From the NCBI GenBank assembly GCA_964342355.1, contig CAYFFG010000010.1:1-64000 (forward strand): a stretch of DNA of 64,000 nt. Reading direction: 5' to 3'. Source of the DNA: Hirschia sp964342355 (GTDB lineage Bacteria; Pseudomonadota; Alphaproteobacteria; Caulobacterales; Hyphomonadaceae). Made by a program: the position numbers and the translations under genes. Below, piece after piece: positions 46,973 through 54,957 of this stretch (position 1 is its first letter; every line of letters begins with the position of its first letter). Below the pieces are notes generated by a model. It did not search any database. It saw only the letters and a list, made by a program, of their open reading frames with translations, and was not told the DNA's origin.

Positions 46973-48097
46973 ATGTCAGAGAATTTCAAAGACGCCATTT
47001 CTCCGATTGAAGAGATCATCGAGGACGCCCGTAATGGGAAAATGTATATTCTCGTTGATGCAGAGGATCGCGAGAATGAAGGAGATCTGATCATTCCAGC
47101 TCAGTTTGCGACCCCTGAGCAGGTTAACTTCATGGCCAAATATGGGCGTGGTTTGATTTGCCTGTCGATGAACCGCAGTCGGGCCAAAGCCCTTGATCTG
47201 GACATGATGGCCAAAGTCAACCGTGAAAGCATGGGAACAGCGTTCACAGTCTCTATTGAGGCTAAAGAAGGTGTCACCACGGGTATCTCGGCTCATGATC
47301 GCTCGCACACAATCGCGGTTGCCATAGATCCGACCAAAGGGCCGGATGACATCGTTTCGCCTGGTCATGTTTTTCCGTTGGTTGCGCGTGATGGCGGTGT
47401 CCTCGTGCGTGCAGGGCACACCGAAGCGGCCGTAGACATTTCTCGTATGGCTGGGCTTTATCCTGCTGGTGTGATCTGCGAAATCATGAATGATGATGGC
47501 TCAATGGCGCGCTTGCCAGAGCTGATCGCCTTTGCCCAGCTGCATAATCTTAAAGTAGGCACAATCGCTGACTTGATCTCATATCGCCGCCGAAGCGATC
47601 ATTTCATTGAGCGCCGAATTGAAAAAGATTTCGAGTCAGAATTTGGCGGCAAGTTCAAACTTATCGTGTTTCGAAACCAGTTAGACGGTAACGAACATGT
47701 TGCCCTGATTAAGGGGCGCATTACGCCTGATCAGCCAATCAATGTGCGTGTTCACAGAGTGGACTTCTTAAATGATGTTTTGGGCGATGCGACAGCAAGG
47801 CCAAACCTTATTCAAGACGCTATGAAAGCGATTGCCAGCGATGACAATCCGGGTGTGCTGGTTTTTGTCCGTATGGGTGTTAATTCAGACATCACGGCGC
47901 GTCTTGGCGCCAAAGAGGCTACGCATGCGGATCAGACGACCGATGTTATGCGCGAATATGGCGTTGGCGCACATATTCTCAAAGACTTGGGCGTTCGCCG
48001 TATGATATTGATCACAGATCACCAGCCTAACAAATTGCCAGGGCTGGAAGGCTACAATTTGACCGTCGAAGGCTGGCGGAAGATTAGCGGAGAATAA
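46973..48097 (+). CDS. ribB: 3,4-dihydroxy-2-butanone 4-phosphate synthase with RibX-type C-terminal domain
   Basis: A 374-residue fusion. The N-terminal half (about 1-205) is a complete RibB enzyme: DAEDRENEGDLIIPA carries the metal acid loop, and VRAGHTEAAVDISRMAGL the active-site histidine. The C-terminal half aligns in position with GTP cyclohydrolase II but lacks its zinc cysteines; no CxxxxCxC motif is present. This form, called RibBX, is known in Proteobacteria. The ATG at 46973 has AGGAACGGA just before it; upstream codons overlap ribE. ribH follows 5 bases later. Confidence 0.93.
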   Translation: MSENFKDAISPIEEIIEDARNGKMYILVDAEDRENEGDLIIPAQFATPEQVNFMAKYGRGLICLSMNRSRAKALDLDMMAKVNRESMGTAFTVSIEAKEGVTTGISAHDRSHTIAVAIDPTKGPDDIVSPGHVFPLVARDGGVLVRAGHTEAAVDISRMAGLYPAGVICEIMNDDGSMARLPELIAFAQLHNLKVGTIADLISYRRRSDHFIERRIEKDFESEFGGKFKLIVFRNQLDGNEHVALIKGRITPDQPINVRVHRVDFLNDVLGDATARPNLIQDAMKAIASDDNPGVLVFVRMGVNSDITARLGAKEATHADQTTDVMREYGVGAHILKDLGVRRMILITDHQPNKLPGLEGYNLTVEGWRKISGE

Positions 48098-48102
48098 TCT
48101 CT

Positions 48103-48546
48103 ATGAGTGAACCATTGGCTCACGTCCTTATTGTGACTTCGCGCTATTACGAAGAAATTGCGCGTGAAATAGAAGCGAGTGTTATGGACGCATTGCGCGA
48201 CGCTGATTTCACTTACGAGGTAATTGAGGTGCCAGGTGCGTTTGAAGTGCCGGGTGCAATCCGTATGGCGATTGAAACTGACGAATTCGATGGTTTTGTT
48301 GGGCTGGGCTGCGTTATTCGCGGCGAAACATCTCACTACGATCACGTGTGTGCTGAAACGGCGCGGGCTATGATGGATATTTCCATGTCGGGGTCGCCGG
48401 TTGGGTTTGGTATTCTGACGTGTGAAAACAAAGAGCAGGCATGGGTTCGCGCAGATCGTGCTCAAAAAGATAAAGGCCGTGAGGTTGCTGACGCTGTCAT
48501 CACAATGGTCCGTTTAAATCAACATTTCGCAGAAGCTAACGACTAA
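48103..48546 (+). CDS. ribH: 6,7-dimethyl-8-ribityllumazine synthase
   Basis: Penultimate riboflavin enzyme; condenses the RibB product with the RibD product. The 147 residues include VPGAFEVPGAI, GCVIRGETSHYDHV (catalytic H81) and GFGILTCEN. It is directly followed by nusB with no gap, and preceded by ribBX, fitting the usual rib-nusB operon. Confidence 0.96.
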   Translation: MSEPLAHVLIVTSRYYEEIAREIEASVMDALRDADFTYEVIEVPGAFEVPGAIRMAIETDEFDGFVGLGCVIRGETSHYDHVCAETARAMMDISMSGSPVGFGILTCENKEQAWVRADRAQKDKGREVADAVITMVRLNQHFAEAND

Positions 48547-49041
48547 ATGACAGATCAGCCGGCAATAAATAAAGACGCAGAACGAAAACTGCGCAAAGCG
48601 CGCCGATCAGGTGCGCGTTTAGCGGCTGTGCAGGCGCTCTACCAACTTGAACAGACTGGACAGTCAGGACGTTCTGTTATTGTCGACTTTCTAGAAGACC
48701 GCCTTGGACTTGACGATGAGGGACGTCCCATCGAAGAGGCTGATCCGGATTTGTTCAAAGATGTCGTGAACGGCGTTGTCGAACACCAAAAAGATATCAA
48801 CGCAGCGATTATAAAACGCTTGGCTGATGGTTGGAAAATTGAACGTATCGATTCAACTTCCAGAGCTATTTTAAGGGCCGCTGTTTTTGAATTGATGCAC
48901 AGACATGACCTGCCGCCGCAGATCATTCTGGATGAATATGTCTCCATTGCGCATGCATTTTTTTCCGATGCGGAACCAAAATTCATCAATGGAATTTTGG
49001 AAAATGTGCGCTCTGATGTCCGTACTGCCGAAGCAGGCTAG
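48547..49041 (+). CDS. nusB: Transcription antitermination factor NusB
   Basis: All-helical 164-residue protein that binds boxA RNA with NusE (S10) in rRNA antitermination. Family motifs are seen: RSGARLAAVQALYQLEQTG, LADGWKIERIDSTSRAILRAAVFEL and DEYVSIAHAFF. Its start codon follows the ribH stop without a gap. thiL begins 24 bases later. Confidence 0.95.
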   Translation: MTDQPAINKDAERKLRKARRSGARLAAVQALYQLEQTGQSGRSVIVDFLEDRLGLDDEGRPIEEADPDLFKDVVNGVVEHQKDINAAIIKRLADGWKIERIDSTSRAILRAAVFELMHRHDLPPQIILDEYVSIAHAFFSDAEPKFINGILENVRSDVRTAEAG

Positions 49042-49065
49042 GTCTAACCTTAAAGAGTGTCACTC

Positions 49066-50037
49066 GTGAATGAGTTCGACATTATTGAAAAGTATTTTGC
49101 GCCTTTAACGGATGCAGACTTGTCGTCTGGTCTTAAGGACGATGTTGCTCGCTTACCAACAGCAGCGACGGATACAGTGTCCATTGTCACCGCTGACACC
49201 ATAATCGAGGGCGTCCACTTCCTTGCGACAGATCCATTGGACACTGTGGCTCAAAAACTGATGCGCGTGAATGTGTCCGATGTGGTTGCAAAAGGTGGGC
49301 AACCTAGGACTGCGATTTTGTGTGTGTCCTGGCCGAAAACACGCCCTATTGAAGATATTGCAGTTTTTGCGGAAGGACTAACAAGAGACCTCCGGTATTT
49401 TGGCGTAAGACTGCTGGGAGGAGACACCACAAGAACGCCAGGGCCAATGACCCTAAGTCTTACCCTCATTGGGGAGTGTGGTGCTTCTGGTCCTGTGACC
49501 CGTTCAGGGGCTAAGGCAGGTGATGACATCTGGTGCACAGGGGTTATCGGTGATGGGTATCTTGGCTTAAAGTGCCTTACAGGCGACCTGCAATTGACAG
49601 GAGATTTACGCGACGGTGTTGTGAATGCATACAGGCTGCCTGCGCCTGCTGTTGATGCGGCGCAAATCATCAAAAGATATGCGAGCGCGGCAATTGATGT
49701 ATCAGACGGGCTCTTTGCTGATCTTGGGCATATTCTCAAATCCAGCAATGTCGGCGGTACTTTGATTGAGAAAGATATTCCGCTCAGCCCCGCGGGAAGT
49801 GAATGGTTAAAGTCCTCCGGGCAAGCAGATAAACTGCGGCTGCTAAGCGGTGGAGACGATTATCAATGTCTGTTCACAGCTTCTCCGTCTATGAGAGCTG
49901 CAATTCTAAAAGTTGCCAATAACCGCCGCCTTCAATTGTCATGTATCGGATCAATTGAAGCGGGGCAGGATTTAAAGATTTTGCGGGTGGATGGAGGCTT
50001 AAACATGGTTGAAGCCGATGGATGGTCGCATTTCTGA
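49066..50037 (+). CDS. thiL: Thiamine-monophosphate kinase
   Basis: Makes thiamine diphosphate from the monophosphate; member of the PurM/ThiL superfamily. About 323 residues, with DDVA near the front, the conserved MRVNVSDVVAKGGQP segment and LLGGDTT. I place the start at GTG 49066, with AAGAG 8 bases upstream, so that the protein begins MNEFDIIEKYFAPL; a GTG at 49057 is in frame. nusB-thiL is a frequent pair. Confidence 0.94.
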   Translation: MNEFDIIEKYFAPLTDADLSSGLKDDVARLPTAATDTVSIVTADTIIEGVHFLATDPLDTVAQKLMRVNVSDVVAKGGQPRTAILCVSWPKTRPIEDIAVFAEGLTRDLRYFGVRLLGGDTTRTPGPMTLSLTLIGECGASGPVTRSGAKAGDDIWCTGVIGDGYLGLKCLTGDLQLTGDLRDGVVNAYRLPAPAVDAAQIIKRYASAAIDVSDGLFADLGHILKSSNVGGTLIEKDIPLSPAGSEWLKSSGQADKLRLLSGGDDYQCLFTASPSMRAAILKVANNRRLQLSCIGSIEAGQDLKILRVDGGLNMVEADGWSHF

Positions 50038-50103
50038 GCTTTTGGCTAACGCGGTGTAAACATCTTCAAGGCACACTGATCACGCTGACGACAGGAGCGC
50101 AGA

Positions 50104-50550
50104 GTGATTAAGTTCTTCAATGATTTAGCTAAATTTATTGTCCTTGGATGTTTGATATCCGGGCTGGTGGGCACGTCAGCGCATGCCGCAGGTGATAATG
50201 CTGCTAAAAAAGAAGAAAAAGAGATCAACCGTTCTGTTGAGCTAAACGCGTTGGTATTGCCTGTGTTTGATGAAGACATGCAGTTGAAAAACTATCTCTT
50301 CGTCAATGCGCGCATGCTTGTGGTCGATGGCAAAGGCGTCTGGAATTACCGTGAGAAAGCACACATCATCCGCGATGCGGTGCTGCGTGCTTCCCACAGA
50401 GAGAGTGTTCATCTTGAAGGTAATTATCTACGTTTGGACGAACATAAAGCGCGAGAAGTTTTCCTTAAAGCTGCAAACGAAGTGCTAGGTGAAACGGCAT
50501 TCGATCGAATGGTGTTTTTACAAGTTGCCAGTCAAAACATGCACCAATGA
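50104..50550 (+). CDS. Secreted FliL-like protein of unknown function
   Basis: A 148-residue protein with a signal peptide ending TSAHAAG. The mature part resembles the FliL/periplasmic modulator fold (LNALVLPVFDEDMQLKNYLFVNARML, shown here in halves VLPVFDEDMQ and KNYLFVNARM) and then a helix with RASHRESVHLEGNY. It has no membrane anchor beyond the signal. GTG start with AGGAG upstream. It ends at a strong bidirectional terminator. Function not established. Confidence 0.75.
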   Translation: MIKFFNDLAKFIVLGCLISGLVGTSAHAAGDNAAKKEEKEINRSVELNALVLPVFDEDMQLKNYLFVNARMLVVDGKGVWNYREKAHIIRDAVLRASHRESVHLEGNYLRLDEHKAREVFLKAANEVLGETAFDRMVFLQVASQNMHQ

Positions 50551-50555
50551 ACATG

Positions 50556-50600
50556 TTTGGTTAGAAAATAGCCGCTCGCTTAGCGCTTTTTCTAACCAAA
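50556..50600. terminator. Bidirectional terminator
   Basis: TTTGGTTAGAAAA and TTTTCTAACCAAA form a perfect 13-base outer stem with a small inner CGCT/AGCG hairpin, midway between convergent stops. The arms carry their own A and T runs, giving U-rich tails in both directions. Confidence 0.8.
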
Positions 50601-50602
50601 CC

Positions 50603-51067
50603 TTAGAGTCCCGGATCGCGGTTTTGAGCGTCGCCAATACCAGTTGGCAGGCGTCCAATGGTGCCGAAAAGTTGCTCAAGAATGCCTAGCTCTCTGCCAC
50701 GTGTCGGGGTTTCGCGCGACACAAAGTCAATCACGCGACCATCGTCCAGGTCATAAGTCAGTACGTCTGTAACCTGATCCTGATCGTCAAACTGGATGGC
50801 GACGATTTGGCGGGATTTTACCTTAGGACGGTGGTATGTCAGCTGCTCTCGTGTCGCTGACATATAGATCCATAGGTCATCATTAAAGACACTCGTGGTA
50901 GAAGGCGTGCCAAGGCGCGCAATGACTGTGGACCGCGTATCGATAGATGGCGCAATATCTGTTGGTTGAACCTGATCAGGAATATAGCCGTGAAAATTTC
51001 GTGTCGCCTGACAGGCGTTTAACGCAAGAATTGCTGCGCAGGCTGTTAAAATTTTGTACTTGGCCAT
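50603..51067 (-). CDS. bamE: Outer membrane assembly lipoprotein BamE
   Basis: A small lipoprotein of 154 residues of the SmpA/OmlA family, a subunit of the BAM complex. The lipobox ends at C19 (LNAC). The BamE signature follows: TRSTVIARLGTPSTTSVF, DDLWIYMS and IVAIQFDDQDQVTDV. The ATG at 51067 has GGAG 8 bases upstream. It is divergent from the cytochrome bc1 chaperone gene, with 71 bases between them. Confidence 0.92.
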   Translation of the reverse strand: MAKYKILTACAAILALNACQATRNFHGYIPDQVQPTDIAPSIDTRSTVIARLGTPSTTSVFNDDLWIYMSATREQLTYHRPKVKSRQIVAIQFDDQDQVTDVLTYDLDDGRVIDFVSRETPTRGRELGILEQLFGTIGRLPTGIGDAQNRDPGL

Positions 51068-51138
51068 ATTAGGAACTCCAAAGTCGTTCCCGCTTTCGTA
51101 GCGGGAGACACTAATGTTTGGCAAGCGGAGTTACGTGA

Positions 51139-51681
51139 ATGGGACTGCTGAATTCCATTATTGGGGCTGTTTCTGGACGAAAAGAAACACCAGAGGCGCT
51201 ACACATTGCCATTATGCGGCAATCGCTGTTGCCGGACTTTTATGGAATAGATTTTTGTCCGGACACGTTTGCTGGGCGATTTGAGATGACGACTCTGCAC
51301 TCAGTGTTGCTTTTCAGGCGTCTCAGGGAACTAGGTCCCGCTGGGAATGACCTGTCTGATGCAGTTTTCAAGGAACTGCTTTCGGGGTTTGACGATGCGT
51401 TACGAGAAATCGGAACCGGCGATCTTAAAGTGGGTAAAAAAATGCGTCAGCTCGGGGAAGCTTTTTATGGCCGCGCCCAAGCATATGATGAGGCTATAGC
51501 TTCGGATACAGAAGAATCGTTGATGATTGCTTTGAAGCGGAATATGCAGGTTTCAGAAACATTTGCATCTAACTTGGCGCTTTATTGTCGCAAAACAGCT
51601 ATGTCTCTTGCTGACCAAATAGAATCAGATCTGCTTCGCGGAACAGTAAAGTGGATCTCACCTGAAGTTATTGGTGATTAG
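51139..51681 (+). CDS. Ubiquinol-cytochrome c chaperone (CBP3/UQCC1 family)
   Basis: A 180-residue protein of the ubiquinol-cytochrome c chaperone family, which helps assemble the cytochrome bc1 complex. The family pattern is seen in LLPDFYGIDFCPDTFAGRFEM, LHSVLLFRRL and DFDDALREIGTGDLKVGKKM-like segments (FDDALREIGTGDLKVGKKMR). It opens a run with plsX and fabH, as in many alphaproteobacteria. Confidence 0.88.
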   Translation: MGLLNSIIGAVSGRKETPEALHIAIMRQSLLPDFYGIDFCPDTFAGRFEMTTLHSVLLFRRLRELGPAGNDLSDAVFKELLSGFDDALREIGTGDLKVGKKMRQLGEAFYGRAQAYDEAIASDTEESLMIALKRNMQVSETFASNLALYCRKTAMSLADQIESDLLRGTVKWISPEVIGD

Positions 51682-51752
51682 GTGGCTATCTAACCTATGT
51701 GGGCGTGTTAAGTCCTGTCTGCATTCAACCAACCTAACCATGGAAGATTTAC

Positions 51753-52817
51753 ATGACTGAAAGCCTGGTCATCTCGATCGATGGAATGGGAGGCGATCAC
51801 GGCGCGCCAATGACAATCGGTGGCGTAGCTGAGTTCGCTAAAAGTCATCCACAAGCGAAATTTCTTATTCATGGGGATGAAAAACAGCTAACTGATTTAG
51901 TTGCTACACACCCAGTTTTGAAAGGGCGTGTTAAAATTTGTCACGCCGACAAAGTGATTGAAATGGATGACAAGCCAGCCCAGGCAGTGCGCCGCGGTAA
52001 AGGTTCATCCATGTGGAACGCCATTGAATCTGTTAAGAATGGTGACGCAAACGCCTGTGTTTCTGCTGGTAATACAGGCGCGCTGATGGCGATGGCGAAA
52101 CTCATTCTTCGCACCATGAATGGAGTGCACCGGCCCGCTTTATGCGCAAGTTGGCCGACAGTGTCTGGCATATGTTGTGTCCTGGATTTGGGTGCTGACA
52201 TTACAGCGGATGCTGAACAATTGTCAGAATTTGCGATTATGGGAACAGCGTTTGCGCGCGCTGTGCATCACAAAGAATCGCCTTCAGTCGGGCTTTTGAA
52301 CATCGGTTCAGAAGACATGAAGGGTAATGACACCCTCCGAAACGCTGCGGAACTGATTTCGAAATCGAATCTGAATTTTGATTTTAAGGGATTCGTTGAG
52401 GGCGATGATATCTCGATGGGAACAACAGATGTTGTCGTGACAGATGGATTTACCGGCAATATCGCCCTTAAATCTGCTGAAGGCGCTGCAAAACTAATGG
52501 GACATTTCCTATCTACGTCCCTAAAATCGAGCCTCTTTGGGCTCTTAGGGGGGCTTATAGCCACTCCCGCGCTTAAGATGGTCAAACATCACATGGATCC
52601 GCGACAGGTGAATGGCGCCGTCTTTCTGGGGCTTAAAGGCATGGTGATTAAAAGCCATGGCGGAACTGATGCGCTTGGTTTTGCACGCGCTATTGACGTT
52701 GCCGCGGAAATGGGGGCGTTTGATTTCGCCCATGAGATTGAAAAAGACATGAAGCGCTTGAGCGCGACGGTAAGCGAATTTGGGGACCAGTTGGACCCCA
52801 CTGAAGCAGCCGAATAG
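51753..52817 (+). CDS. plsX: Phosphate acyltransferase PlsX
   Basis: Peripheral membrane enzyme that converts acyl-ACP to acyl phosphate for phospholipid synthesis. The 354 residues contain ISIDGMGGDHGAP, VSAGNTGALM and TDGFTGNIALKSAEG. GGAAG lies upstream. fabH starts 15 bases later, the standard plsX-fabH pair. Confidence 0.96.
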   Translation: MTESLVISIDGMGGDHGAPMTIGGVAEFAKSHPQAKFLIHGDEKQLTDLVATHPVLKGRVKICHADKVIEMDDKPAQAVRRGKGSSMWNAIESVKNGDANACVSAGNTGALMAMAKLILRTMNGVHRPALCASWPTVSGICCVLDLGADITADAEQLSEFAIMGTAFARAVHHKESPSVGLLNIGSEDMKGNDTLRNAAELISKSNLNFDFKGFVEGDDISMGTTDVVVTDGFTGNIALKSAEGAAKLMGHFLSTSLKSSLFGLLGGLIATPALKMVKHHMDPRQVNGAVFLGLKGMVIKSHGGTDALGFARAIDVAAEMGAFDFAHEIEKDMKRLSATVSEFGDQLDPTEAAE

Positions 52818-52832
52818 ATTGAGACTTGACGT

Positions 52833-53807
52833 ATGACTGAGTACCGTTCCGTCGTAACTGGCATCGGCGGGTATTTGCCTGAGCGCATTCTTACCAATGA
52901 TGATTTATCCAAAATGGTGGATACTGATGACGCTTGGATCCAGGAACGAACAGGTATCAAATCCCGCCATATTGCGGCTGAAGGCGAACTAACTTCAGAT
53001 TTAGGCGTCAACGCAGCACTGGCAGCTATGAAAGACGCTGGCATATCTGCGGACGACATTGATCTCATTGTATGTGCGACAACCACACCTGATCTTACTT
53101 TCCCCGCGACTGCCACCATTATTCAGCGAAAACTGGTGATAGAGCAGGGAGCAGCCTTTGACGTGCAGGCTGTTTGCTCCGGTTTCGTGTTTGCGCTAGC
53201 GACAGCTGACAATTTTCTCGCACGAGGTCAGTTTAAACGTGCTTTGGTGATCGGCGCTGAGACGTTTTCTCGCATTATTGACTGGTCTGATCGTGGCACG
53301 TGCGTCCTGTTTGGTGATGGTGGCGGAGCTGTCGTTCTAGAGGCTCGGTCTCCCGAGGACGCCGGCGACAGGGGTGTGATCGGCGCGCACATGCGTTCAG
53401 ATGGAAAGTATGTGGATCTGCTCTATGTTGACGGAGGGCCTTCTTCGACACAAACCACAGGACATCTGCGGATGGTGGGGAACCAAGTCTTCAAACACGC
53501 AGTCAACAAAATTTCAGATTCAGTTCGGCAAGTTGTTGAAGAAAAACAGTTATTACTCTCAGATATTGATTGGTTAGTGCCGCATCAGGCAAACCAAAGA
53601 ATATTGACAGCAGTTGCCAGGAATCTTGGTGTTGATTCATCGCGCATCGTTTCAACAGTAGCCACACATGGCAACACATCTGCTGCTTCTGTCCCTCTTG
53701 CGCTAGATTCTGCAAAGAGAAATGGCCAACTTAAAAAGGGCGATTTGGTGCTGATAGAAGCTATCGGCGGCGGATTGTCATGGGGCTCGGCACTGTTCCG
53801 CTATTGA
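52833..53807 (+). CDS. fabH: Beta-ketoacyl-ACP synthase III
   Basis: Starts fatty-acid elongation by joining acetyl-CoA to malonyl-ACP. The catalytic triad is C115 (VQAVCSGFVF), H251 (VPHQANQRI) and N281 (HGNTSAASVP). The 324 residues are the normal length. ihfA follows 105 bases later. Confidence 0.97.
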   Translation: MTEYRSVVTGIGGYLPERILTNDDLSKMVDTDDAWIQERTGIKSRHIAAEGELTSDLGVNAALAAMKDAGISADDIDLIVCATTTPDLTFPATATIIQRKLVIEQGAAFDVQAVCSGFVFALATADNFLARGQFKRALVIGAETFSRIIDWSDRGTCVLFGDGGGAVVLEARSPEDAGDRGVIGAHMRSDGKYVDLLYVDGGPSSTQTTGHLRMVGNQVFKHAVNKISDSVRQVVEEKQLLLSDIDWLVPHQANQRILTAVARNLGVDSSRIVSTVATHGNTSAASVPLALDSAKRNGQLKKGDLVLIEAIGGGLSWGSALFRY

Positions 53808-53912
53808 TTAATGTTGTGTAAACGCATGATTTCTCGACAAAAAAGTGGTTACTCCACTTAACAGACGCGCCAAGTCGAGTTATGATTCAGTTATTGGGCT
53901 GGAGCTGTTGGC

Positions 53913-54224
53913 GTGACTGAAAAAACAATTACACGTGCACATATTATAGATGCAATGCACAGAGAGGTGGGGCTTCCGCGTTCTGACTCGAGCGATTTTC
54001 TCGAGCGCGTACTAGAGATAGTTTGCGATGAACTCGTAGCAGGCAACCCAGTTAAGTTGGCTCGTTTCGGTAATTTCGTGGTGCGCAAAAAGAATGCGCG
54101 GGTCGGACGGAATCCGAAAACTGGCAAAGAAGCGGAGATTTCGGCGCGTCGTGTTGTGACGTTTAAGCCATCGCCGCTTATGCGCCAGAGAGTCGAAACC
54201 TCTCTGATTAGCAAGGATGCATAA
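53913..54224 (+). CDS. ihfA: Integration host factor subunit alpha
   Basis: A 103-residue DNA-bending protein that forms a heterodimer with IhfB. The HU/IHF motif is clear: GNPVKLARFGNFVVRKKNAR and GRNPKTGKE, with the DNA-inserting proline in RNPKTG. It starts with GTG and its stop overlaps the MerR ATG by one base. The ihfA-merR pair is typical of alphaproteobacteria. Confidence 0.93.
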   Translation: MTEKTITRAHIIDAMHREVGLPRSDSSDFLERVLEIVCDELVAGNPVKLARFGNFVVRKKNARVGRNPKTGKEAEISARRVVTFKPSPLMRQRVETSLISKDA

Positions 54225-54793
54225 TGAGCGCGAATGCTGCGAAAATATTCCCAAATGAAGAACCCGCAATAAACATTCCTTCGACGTCAATAGATTCTGC
54301 CACTAAAGGCCCGCAAGTGGCTATTTGTGACGGGAAATCCGCAGATGCGTTGCGCACGATAGGTGAGGCGGCTGACATCCTGCAGCTGAAGACACATGTT
54401 CTCCGGTTCTGGGAAACAAAATTTTCTCAAATTAAACCTGTTAAGCGCCGGGATGGACGTCGTTTTTACGACCCGAACACATTGCGGACGCTAGCAGCGA
54501 TTCGTCAGCTGCTGCATGTACAAGGCATGAGTATAAAGGGAGCTCAAAGATATTTGGAGGCGCATGGCGTGGACGCGGTAGATGTGAATTCAGATGTGGT
54601 TTCCGCACCAACACCAGTTGCGGCAGGGCAGTCGGTTCGCGATCTGCAGGATACTGTTCGTAGAGCTGTGGAAGACGGGGCATTTAAATCTGCTGTGACA
54701 GATGACAGCACTTCAAAAGATAAGCTTTCTCAGCTTTTATCAGACCTTACCAATCTCAAAGATCGTGTTGATCAAGTTCGTAAGGTGGGGTGA
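54224..54793 (+). CDS. MerR family transcriptional regulator
   Basis: A 189-residue protein with an N-terminal 45-residue tail and then a MerR helix-turn-helix (RTIGEAADILQLKTHVLRFWE, shown in part, then RRFYDPNTLRTLAAI). No metal-binding cysteines occur in the C-terminus, so it is not a classical mercury or zinc sensor. The C-terminal half has a coiled coil (KLSQLLSDLTNLKDRVDQVRK). It is coupled to ihfA. Confidence 0.9.
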   Translation: MSANAAKIFPNEEPAINIPSTSIDSATKGPQVAICDGKSADALRTIGEAADILQLKTHVLRFWETKFSQIKPVKRRDGRRFYDPNTLRTLAAIRQLLHVQGMSIKGAQRYLEAHGVDAVDVNSDVVSAPTPVAAGQSVRDLQDTVRRAVEDGAFKSAVTDDSTSKDKLSQLLSDLTNLKDRVDQVRKVG

Positions 54794-54796
54794 TCA

Positions 54797-54821
54797 CAGA
54801 AAAAAACTGATGTTTTTTCTG
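54797..54821 (+). terminator. A/U-rich hairpin after the MerR gene
   Basis: CAGAAAAAA and TTTTTTCTG form a perfect 9-base stem with a 7-base loop right after the MerR stop. The stem is A/U-rich, so it is a weak candidate, but its place fits a terminator before the tRNA. Confidence 0.45.
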
Positions 54822-54869
54822 CGTTGCATCGTGTAAGTGGCTAGCCTATAACGTCGCTTCTCGATTGGA

Positions 54870-54947
54870 CGGAGCGTGGCGCAGCCCGGTTAGCGCACCG
54901 GTCTGGGGGACCGGGGGTCGGAGGTTCAAATCCTCTCGCTCCGACCA
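54870..54947 (+). tRNA. tRNA-Pro (anticodon GGG)
   Basis: A 78-base cloverleaf: acceptor CGGAGCG pairs with CGCTCCG, the anticodon stem is CCGGT/ACCGG with a CTGGGGG loop, giving anticodon GGG at 54905-54907, and the T arm carries GGTTCAAATCC. The 3' end has an encoded CCA. It sits 10 bases from the end of the convergent HlyD gene. No direct repeat of its 3' end is seen within the window as a sign of integration. Confidence 0.97.
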
Positions 54948-54957
54948 TCGAAATTTA

